Shown piece by piece: positions 34,201 through 41,900 of a DNA stretch of 64,000 nucleotides. The notes beneath the pieces are model-generated. The model was not told the origin of the DNA. It searched no databases and saw only the letters and a list, made by a program, of their open reading frames with translations. The DNA comes from Symbiodinium natans (Eukaryota > Sar > Dinophyceae > Suessiales > Symbiodiniaceae), in NCBI GenBank assembly GCA_905221605.1, contig CAJNDS010002347.1:201501-265500 (forward strand), written 5' to 3'. The first letter of the stretch is position 1. Every line of letters begins with the position of its first letter. A program made the position numbers and the translations under genes.

Positions 34201-37040
34201 TATGACCCCGTTGCGCCCTACAAGCCCGGCTTCCTTTGCACGTGGGGTCAGGAGGCGAGTGATGAGAAGATATGGTTCAAGTACGAGTCGGACAAGGGAA
34301 GCAATCTCTGGATCAACTCCAAGACTCGGGTTGATATCCCAGAAGGCCTGAATTGCACCTATCCCAGCGTAGAGAGCTGTGATGCCCCGGCACCGGCACC
34401 GGCCGTTGTGTATGGCATAGTTCAGGGAAAGCACTGTGGTGGTATCACCATCAACCAGTGGGCCGATGGCACCTCGTCGAACTACGGAACAGATGCTGGT
34501 GGAGTTGACCCAGAGGTCTGCAAAGCGACTTGCGATGAACATCCAGAGTGCGCAGGCTTTGTTCAGGCAAATGGTCGATGCTCGTATTGGAAGAGCAAGT
34601 ACTTGAATCCATATGATCAGAGTTCCATGTCCTGCTATTTCAAGCAGCGGTTGTCGGATACGGTGGGGTTCCAGCTTCTCCAAGACACGCGATGTGAGTC
34701 TGCACAAATCCAAACCTGGGATGATGGAACAAATGCAGGGTACGGATCAGGCTATTCCTTCTTGGAAACGTGTCGACGGATGTGCTCCGAACGTGCTGAA
34801 TGTGCTGCGTTCCTTGAGAGAGTTTCGGATGGAAGGTGCACTTTTTGGAGGAGTGCATCTCAGCCGCTAACACTATCAAATGAGCCTGGCATCAACTGCT
34901 ATGCTCGGGAAGGTGCGGGAGGTGCACTTGAGGAAGTGGATGCTGGGGATTGCACCTACTGCGGGCAGTATGCGCCAGCTCGGTCCAGGAATTATGCCTT
35001 CGGGAGCGTGGCTGGCACACTCTACCCCGGAGCTGCCGTGGATGGAACTGTTCTGGCTGATCAGAACTTCATGTGCCTGAAAGGTCAAGCAGTAGCGATT
35101 GCAACGACATGCGCAGGCCAAGAATTCCTGGAGATCTCGATCGGTCAATGCTTGCCCTGTCACGCTGCTTGTGCAGGCTGCTCAGGTCCTTCCAGCTTAG
35201 ATTGCATCGAGTGCGCTTTCGGCAGCCGAGATTCTCGAGGTATGTGCGGTCTCCCCACCACTGCAACAACCACCGCGCCCTTTACACGCTTGCCATCGCA
35301 GGAGTGTGGTGGCTTGGAGTTAAACTGTGCCCAGTGGAGTGATGGGACAGCTTCCAGCTATGGGGAGGCAGGGCCCAACAATGAGTACACCGACATTGAG
35401 AAATGTAAGGAGGCTTGCTCTCGACAGTTCTCTTGCCTTGGTTTCCGACAAGATTTGGCTTCAAAGATCTGCTCATATTGGCAGGTGGGTGCCCTGAACG
35501 CCTCGGCGGATCCTGGTAGTGATTGCTACGAAAGGGAGTCATGGATTCTGGGCTCATTGCCAGGGTTGAAATGTACCCTTCTTGTAGTAAATCCCAGTGA
35601 GGCACATAACATCTTTCGACCTTATTATACAGACGAGGATTCTGATAATGAAAGTGCAGAGTAACACCTTCGGCTTCGACTCGCCCTATTGGACCAACAG
35701 CCTCTTGCTCAACGAGAATTCCGCGGGAGTTGTGGTCGAAGATGCAAAGTACAGCACCTTCCTGTCTGTGCCATTTGCGCAAATTCGTATGTGCATCGAG
35801 AGCCCGGGTTCAGGTTGTGTGGACCATGCCTTCAACACAACCTGGGACAATGCCTTAGCACTCTTCAACTCAGGGGCCACTGTTGACCCGACCGTGGATC
35901 AAGATGTGATGCTCGAGGCCTTCCAGGTCCCAGCTGGCTCATACAGCACTTGCCCAATGATCCAGCCGGGCTTTAACATCCAGTGTGGGGCAGGGCCCAA
36001 TGTCCGTTGGGGTTACTGTAGCAACTGCAAGTCTGCAAGCTGCGTCGACGTTGGCACAGCAGCCATCGGCCTTGGCCTAGCTGATGGGGCTGCTGGGACT
36101 GTGCAGAAGGGTGCTGGATGGACCGAGCTCTTTGCCAGTGGCGATGGTTGCACTCCCACACCGCCGCCAGCTCGCACAGTTTGGCTCTATGTGGCTGGAA
36201 AGGTCCAAAGAGGAGCTGGGCAGGTCACTGTGCTAACTGGCACCTTGCAAATGACAGTCAACACCGAAGATGGCTGCAGTGAAGAAGTCAAGGCTCAAGT
36301 GGCTGAAGCTGTGGCCGCGACCGTGGCGCAGACCGCTGGCATCCCACCTGCGACTGTGCTGGTAACGGTCCAATGCTCGCTAAGGCTGCGACGCTTACAA
36401 GCAGGTGACGCAGCGCCGGTCACTATGGAGGCAGGGTATCAGATCACCTTGGATGACGAGACCGAAGCGAGTCTTGGTGTCGACAGTGTAGAAGTGGCTG
36501 CTTCAATCGACGGCTTGTCGGCAAGCGATGCTGGCGAGTTGATCGAGGCCTTTTCCAATTTGACACTCACAGTGGATGGGAAGAGCGACGTGGTAGTAAC
36601 AGTAGCACCAGCAACGCCGCCATCACCGGCACCTGCTGGCTTGTGCGACGACATCTCGTACTTGGATTACGTACTTGCCAACAAGCACGGAAAGCAGATG
36701 ATCAGAGCTTGCAAGCTGCACGACCTGACTTCCAAATACGCCATCGTTCCATCGATGCAGCCGGTGTATGTCGCCGCCTGGCCTGCTCTAGTCGGAGTGG
36801 CAGTGCTGGTCGGTACTGTCGCGCTGCGACGCCCACGCCCCGATCGCTTTCTACCACTCCAAGAAAGCGACTCTAGGCTGTGTTTCGTCTGTGTTGAGTT
36901 TCATCTGCTTGTCTTTCAGGACCCGAAAACGATCAAATAGGATATTGATCAGATGCTCCAACACACAAGACTCACAAGACCATCAAGACCAAGGATTGAT
37001 GATGGATGGGCTTATGACAGCCGAAAGCCCTCGCTGCTAA
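28296..37040 (+). CDS. ADAM-like type I membrane metalloprotease with PAN-like modules
   Basis: Zinc endopeptidase predicted at the cell surface or in secretory membranes. Exons 28296-28829, 29696-30135, 31482-31584, 32627-32728, 32923-35586, 35660-36876 and 36920-37040 join in frame to about 1726 residues. Order: signal peptide (MFCGMLLLLGFTCALA); propeptide with CFYKGYVAGIPGSSASISTC; M12B domain from about 179 with HEIGHTFGMAHD at about 329-340 (three His plus catalytic Glu) and Met-turn LIMW; disintegrin and Cys-rich region from about 404 (CGNGVVEVGEDCDCG, CGNGQIDYAEECDCG, PVGAPCQGEGETCYGKQC); three PAN/apple-like modules near 898, 984 and 1188 (QWADGTSSNYG and similar); a furin-like CLPCHAACAGC; one membrane helix near 1650; and a basic tail. 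Introns 2 and 6 are GC-AG, the rest GT-AG. An in-frame ATG at 28251 is an alternative start; 28296 follows TTTCAG and puts the signal peptide first. Skipping the last splice would end at 36940. Confidence 0.88.
29316..29385. repeat. Degenerate CCCTAAA telomere-type repeat
   Basis: Irregular CCCTTAAA, CCCTACG, CCCTAAA and CCCTGAA units inside the first intron of the metalloprotease gene. Confidence 0.6.
30222..30412. repeat. Degenerate telomere-type repeats, two orientations
   Basis: CCTAAACC/CTAACCC units to about 30330, then GTTTAGGGCTAGGG-type units at 30383-30412. They meet head to tail within the intron 30136-31481. Confidence 0.6.
30478..31135. repeat. 660-bp GGGGGA/GGAGGA purine tract
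   Basis: Almost pure G and A on the plus strand, interrupted only by a mixed 33-base segment at 30689-30721 and occasional C. It lies inside metalloprotease intron 30136-31481. It makes long open frames of Gly/Glu/Arg (plus) and Pro/Ser/Leu (minus) that are artefacts of composition. Such tracts can form G-quadruplex or triplex DNA. Confidence 0.95.
31127..31302. repeat. Tandem duplication, about 80-95 bp
   Basis: GCGAGGTTTGAGTA and the block CGGCTTGTCAG(T/C)TGTTTAGA then CAAATAACTTGGAAATTCA occur twice, at 31127-31204 and 31205-31302; the second copy has an insertion after GTTTGAGTA. Both copies are intronic. Confidence 0.8.
31328..31392. repeat. Perfect TTTAGGG array, about 9 units
   Basis: Uninterrupted TTTAGGG units, the plant/alveolate-type telomere repeat, placed internally in the intron that ends at 31481. 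Confidence 0.95.
31449..31481 (+). repeat. CCCTAAA units forming a 3' splice site
   Basis: CCCAAACCCTGAGCCCTAAA then CCCTAAGCCCCAG ends exactly at the acceptor of the exon carrying the zinc-binding HEIGH motif. Confidence 0.8.
31600..31778. repeat. TTTAGGG units, interrupted
   Basis: Begins about 16 bases after the GT donor at 31585, with units at 31600-31665 and again near 31750-31778. Part of metalloprotease intron 31585-32626. Confidence 0.8.
31895..32185. repeat. Three imperfect copies of a roughly 100-bp repeat
   Basis: Each copy holds GACATGAGGGGA, AATAGCACGTTATGAAGGGA, AATCCTG..CCC, then CGCGTCAC(A/G)GCATCCGGCTC and CGTCTCGGAC. Related sequence occurs at 59400-59900. Confidence 0.75.
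32490..32626 (+). repeat. TTTAGGG then CCCTAAA units up to a 3' splice site
   Basis: GGTTTAGGGTTTATCGGGTT near 32493, then about five CCCTAAA units at 32584-32620 that run into GCCTAAACAG, the acceptor of the Met-turn exon at 32627. Confidence 0.85.
32729..32818 (+). repeat. TTTAGGG array starting at a 5' splice site
   Basis: The intron 32729-32922 opens with GTTAGGGTTTAGGG; about twelve units follow, several changed to TGTAGGG. The donor GT is the first two bases of the array. Confidence 0.85.
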
Positions 37041-37294
37041 GGCATGGGGGCTGCACAGATTTGTCGACGATTGCCGGCAGTCTGCTGCAGGTGCCCAGGA
37101 CTTGGACCTGTCATTTTTAATTGTACAGAGCGGAGCGAAGTGGCAAGCCATAGTCTGAAAAGAGTCTCTGCGCGCATGCATTGCTGCAGCTTCTTCATCT
37201 GCGTCGGTCTTGCCTCGCCCTATACCTTTGGAGCCCGGAGTATCCTAAACCCTCTCGGGCTCTTGGCTGGCCGGCCGAAGTGGGAAGCCGCCTG
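37041..37294. other. Gap between metalloprotease and retrotransposon
   Basis: No motif seen. It should hold the metalloprotease 3' UTR and the left flank of the LTR element; the five bases before the LTR are GCCTG. Confidence 0.4.
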
Positions 37295-37430
37295 TGTGCG
37301 AAAGTTGCTGACCCCACACCACTTTCTAGGTAAAGCATGTACCTTGTACAGTTGTATAGAGGTGTCTTTACCGAAGCCCTTTATAGGCACAAGCAAGAGT
37401 GGGAGAAAATAGGTTTCCGCTCGTTTCGCA
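37295..37430 (+). repeat. 5' LTR, 136 bp
   Basis: Starts TGTGCGAAA and ends TTTCGCA, giving a TG..CA terminus with inverted TGCGAAA/TTTCGCA. Same sequence as 44852-44987. Very short for copia, so it must hold promoter and polyadenylation signals compactly. Confidence 0.95.
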
Positions 37431-37450
37431 TGGTAGCGGAGCTCCTGGTT
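37431..37450 (+). other. Primer-binding site
   Basis: TGGTAGCGGAGCTC directly follows the 5' LTR. Starting with TGG it can pair with a tRNA 3' CCA end (..CTACCA). Which tRNA primes is not determinable here. Confidence 0.75.
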
Positions 37451-37584
37451 CAAAAGCCAGTCGACCGGAGCTCGTGAACAACGGGTGATACCGTTAGCTG
37501 CGTGTGAAGCAGCAGCGGGTGACACCGCAGGCAGGGCGACAAAGCCTGCCGGACTCGAGGGAGTCTTGCCAAAACCCTCGTTAA

Positions 37585-38796
37585 AGAAGCAAGACAGAAG
37601 CGAACTGCGCCAGTAGCAGTCGCGAAGAAGGCACCACGGGAAAAGGTGGAGCAAAAGCAAAGGGGTCTGGAAAGACCAAGAAGGGTGTCAGAAAAGGGAG
37701 AGAAGCCGACGCACCTCGCAGTCGTCATCGTAGTGCAGAAGCAGAGGAGCGAAGGATCCTACGAGGCTTTGCCAGACGAGCAGAGCGAGCGCTGAACAGG
37801 TCGGAGTCCAGGGACAGGGAACCGCAAGAGGCTCCTGTGCCTGGAGACTTGTCTGCAGAGGACGCGCTCAGACTACAAGCCAGGCCCAGCGAAGGCAGCA
37901 ACCTTGGGTTTGGTGAGTGGTTAGACGAGGACGCCTGGGTTCCTGAAGAGTTACCTCCCACCAGTGACAGCGGACAGTGGGAGCGCTTGAGGGCCCAGTA
38001 CCCAGGGCTGGCTACAATCGCAGCGCAGAACCCTGGACGACAAGCTAGAAGGAGCTACTTGCAGAAGGTAGCTGGTCAGAGGGTGCAAGAAGGGCTTGGG
38101 CGGCTGGCAAGGACCAGCAGGCGCGGCACAGCAGCTTCCTCGGACGAGGCAGAGGCCAGCGAGGAGCGAGAAGAACCCAGCAGTGCTGCGCGGGTGATAC
38201 CGCCTACAGAGGCGGGACACACCGAGCCAGCAAGAAGCGGGGCTTCAGTGGTTACGCTCACACACCAGCCAACATCGGTGTGGGACTCCGAAAGTGAAGG
38301 CGAGATCAAGCAGGAGGTCAAGAAAGAGGAGCAGTCCGGAAACACCTCGGATTGGGAAAGTGAAAGCTCAGAGGAGCACAGCACTGACCCGAAGGATCCG
38401 AACGGTGTGCAGTCTGCCTTGAAGAAGGCCGACAGGGCACGTGAAAGGCGGGAACAAGCAAAGCGGCACAAGCAGCCGCCGCCGGAGCCATCTGAGCCTC
38501 CGCGTGCCAAAGCCCGCCCATCGGTGGGGCACTCGAGTGCGGGGGCCGCCTCGAGCTGGGACCTCGAAAGTCGGGCCTCCTCTGTGGGCTGGCGACGGCA
38601 GGTGACGCCGAGCTTTGACAACAGAGTCACAGAGGAGGACACAGAGAACGAAGAGAGGAGTGACGAGCAGTGGAGCCGCCAAGATCGGGAGCGAGATCGG
38701 CTTTGGAACGAGTGGTACAGAGCGAGAGGAACGGGAGGCTGGCACCAGTGGCAAGGCTCTTGGTACCAGTCCTCAGGAGCGGGTTGGAACCGCTGA
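37585..38796 (+). CDS. Retrotransposon upstream open frame (ORF0), no ATG
   Basis: About 403 codons open between a stop at 37582-37584 and TGA at 38794, lying between the primer-binding site and gag. It contains no ATG; the first plausible alternative start is GTG at 37837 (then PGDLSAEDALRLQ). The N-terminal part is Lys/Gly/Arg-rich; then come Ser/Glu blocks with a repeated Trp motif (VWDSESEGE, DWESESSEE, SWDLESRAS), an Arg/Glu stretch, and a C-terminal WYRARGTGGWHQWQGSWYQ. Coding-like peptide also appears in other frames just upstream (GVLPKPSLKKQDRSELRQ) and just downstream (SVREQLKQAAAELGTASVF). It may therefore be a frameshifted relic of a longer protein, or be joined by splicing. No known family; copia elements usually have only gag-pol. 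Confidence 0.55.
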   Translation, partial: RSKTEANCASSSREEGTTGKGGAKAKGSGKTKKGVRKGREADAPRSRHRSAEAEERRILRGFARRAERALNRSESRDREPQEAPVPGDLSAEDALRLQARPSEGSNLGFGEWLDEDAWVPEELPPTSDSGQWERLRAQYPGLATIAAQNPGRQARRSYLQKVAGQRVQEGLGRLARTSRRGTAASSDEAEASEEREEPSSAARVIPPTEAGHTEPARSGASVVTLTHQPTSVWDSESEGEIKQEVKKEEQSGNTSDWESESSEEHSTDPKDPNGVQSALKKADRARERREQAKRHKQPPPEPSEPPRAKARPSVGHSSAGAASSWDLESRASSVGWRRQVTPSFDNRVTEEDTENEERSDEQWSRQDRERDRLWNEWYRARGTGGWHQWQGSWYQSSGAGWNR

Positions 38797-38922
38797 AGTG
38801 CGGGTGACACCGCCGAGTGTGAGGGAGCAGCTCAAGCAGGCTGCTGCCGAACTCGGCACCGCTTCTGTGTTCGTGAAGCCTGTACAGTTTGTGTGTGTTT
38901 GAGTTTTTTTTTGGTAGTTTCA

Positions 38923-41900
38923 ATGGCAACTCTAGAAGAGTTAGCCCGTAGAGTGCAGGACCTAACACTTGGTATGCAACGAGCCAACGCTGCCTTTGAA
39001 GAGCAACAAAAGAAGACAGCAGAGGCCGAAGCTAGACTTGATGTAGCAGAACGAGCACTTCAAGCACAGTCAGCAGCAGCAGCAGCAGCAGGACAAGCCA
39101 CAGGGAGCGCCGAAAGAAAAGAGAAAGAACTGATACACCCCAGTCATGTTCCAAAACCGCACACGTTTAACGGCAAGAAAGAAGAATGGGAAAAGTTCAA
39201 ACATGTTTTCATGGCATGGTCAAGCACAGTGCATGAGCGTTACCCAGAGTTGTTGGAAAAGCATGGAGCCAGTAAGAACCCGATTGATGAAGCCAAATTT
39301 AGCCCCGAAGAAAGTAGACTGTCGAAAGCCATGTACACGTTTCTGATACAGTACTGTCCCGAGCCAACGATGAACGTCATAGGACAAGGGTTGCGTGATG
39401 CCAACGGTTTTGAGGTTTGGAGAAGATTGGTGCTTCTGAGCGAGCCAGCGCATCGGACTAAGGCCTGGGTGTGGCGCAGGCACTTAGCAAATCCCTCGTT
39501 TTCGAGTGACATTGCACAGTGGAGCACAGCGCTTCACCAGTGGGAAGCTGAACGTCGAGAGTTTGAGCGTACGTACAACACAGCGTTTTCAGAAGATGAG
39601 AAAGTGTCCATTTTGGCTCATATTGCACCGAAAGAGTTGCAGCAAAGCATCTTCATGCACAGTGATGTGTTGAACGGATACGACAAGATAAGAGAGTACA
39701 TCGAACAGTATCTGATCAACAGAAACCTGTGGAAAAGGCCTCAAGGTTCACAGTTCGGGATGCCCAAAGCCTCAAACAAAACTGCTGAGCATGATGATGG
39801 GGGAGTGAGGCCTATGGACATCGGCGGAGTAAAAGGAGACAAAGGCAAAGGGAAAGGAGAATGGAAGAAAGGAAAGGACCACTGGGGCGACAAAGGAAAG
39901 GACAACTGGAGCAACAAAGGAAAGGACAAATGGAAGGAGAAGTGGAACAACAACAGGTGGGACAACAATGGCAAAGGGAAAGGTAAGGATGGGAAGAAAG
40001 GCAAAACCGACAAGGGAAAAGGAGCAGGCAACAACAACAAAGGAGGCAAAGGAAAGCAAAACGATGGGAAAGGAAAGAACAACAATCCGCACGCTGGAAA
40101 GCAGTGCCATATATGCCACAGGCATGGTCACATTGCTGCAGACTGCTGGTGGAAGGTTGGAGCAGTCGACAACGAGGCCTACACCGAGACCGGTGGGACG
40201 GGTGCATCGACTGCCCCAGAAGACCGGAGTGGCAACGGTGCAGGGATTGGTTCTGTGTTTGAAGGTTCGCAGCGTGTTGTCAAGTGGAGTGATGAAGATG
40301 TGATATTCACTGTGAGTGAGAGTTCCGTCGCAGCTGTGACTGCAAAACAGCTAGGCAACCGGTATCTTCTCATCGACTCAGGAGCCTGTGAGAGTGTAGC
40401 AAAAGTAGGAGACTTTGAAGCACAGGTGGATGCCTCGAAAGCGAAGCCTTTGTTCAGCGTGCAAGGGACGCCGCTTAAGGTGTATGGAAAGCAGTACCCT
40501 CAGGTCATGTTCGGACAAACCAAAGGAGCAGTAGAAATGACCGTAACGGATGCTGCTGAGAGCCTAGTTTCGGTTCACAGCTTGGTAGCGAGAGGACACA
40601 AGGTGGTTTTCAGCCCAGGAGGGTGTTTCCTCGAGACCAGCGCGGGTGACACCGTACCACTTGAGCTTCATGGGAAAAGGTGGTACTTGAAAGTGATGGA
40701 CGTGGGCGAAGGGAGCGCGCCTGCAGGAGGCAGGAGGGTCGCACCCATTGCCGACAAGCCGGATCTGGGTCCCCGAGAGGAAGACCGCTGGAAGAGAGAA
40801 GTGAAGGATGGGGTGGAGTATCTCATTCGAGAGCACAACAGCCCAAGAAAGCGTTTGTTTGCGCCAAAGATCAAGGATCTCCCTGTGCCCTTGGAGAGAC
40901 TGGAGAGTGGAAGGCTCACCAAGATGATCTTCGAGGAGGATGGGTCCCAGAAGGAAGATCGGAGTGCGTGGGAAGACAAGCGCTTTGCAATGAGGGATAT
41001 GAAGCATGCTTGGCTGGGAGAAACCTGGTTCAGGCTGAAGCCAGAAAGAGAAGAAGCAGCTGCTGAGGAAGAGCAGCCAGACTATGAAGGCGAATGGATG
41101 CAAGGACTAGACGAGGCATATGAAGAAGAGATTGCGCAAGGAGAGGAAGCTCATGGAGGAGTTGTGGAAGACGACGAAGACGCAGTGGATCGGCTGATGA
41201 TAGATGAGGACAGAGAAAGAGACCAGAGCAAGGTCATCAAGGCACCGAAGGAGCCGTCGGCTCAGGAGGTGGAAGAACACAACCTCCACCATGCCAACTT
41301 CGAGAGTTGGTGCCCTGTTTGTGTGATGGGGCAAGGTAAGAGCAAGCAGCACAGGAGGGTCAAGGAAGACCCCAAGGAGCATGTGATCTACTCCGACTAC
41401 ATGTTCTTTTCTGGAGAAGGCAAGGAAGTGAACAAAGAAGAAGGAGAAAAGAAGCGGGCTGGTTTGGTAACCGTTCTCACTGCAATTTGCAAAGAGAGCC
41501 AGTACCCTTTCGCGCTGGTGTTGCCATCCAAAGCCAGCGCGGACTACGCAAGCAAGGCAATGATCAGCTGGATCAAGGATCTGAAGTGGGACAAGGTAGT
41601 GATCCATTTCGACCAAGAAAGCGCTCTGAACAAGATATATGAAAGGGTGCAGAAGGAAATGGGTGACACCGTTACTCTGCGGAGATCACCGCGATACAGT
41701 TCACAGTCCTTAGCAGATGGAGAGATGGTCAACGGTTTTCTGGCAGGCAAGATTCGCACATGGCTTGCGGAGGTGTCAGAGAAATACAAAGTCAAGATTG
41801 GCTGTGACAGTGTCTTGTTTCCATGGATTGTGCGACACAGTGCGTGGACGGTGGCCCGGTTTCACATCAACCATTCGAAGACAACGGCGTTCAGAGTCAT

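Noticed and set aside
37431-37500. tRNA-like stretch after the 5' LTR
   Set aside because: Only the primer-binding complement is present; no cloverleaf with anticodon arm can be drawn.
39608-39620. CCATTTTGGCTCA, identical to 13 bases of the dinoflagellate spliced leader
   Set aside because: It lies in the middle of an intact gag frame (SILAH), not at the 5' end of a retro-inserted transcript, so coincidence is more likely.
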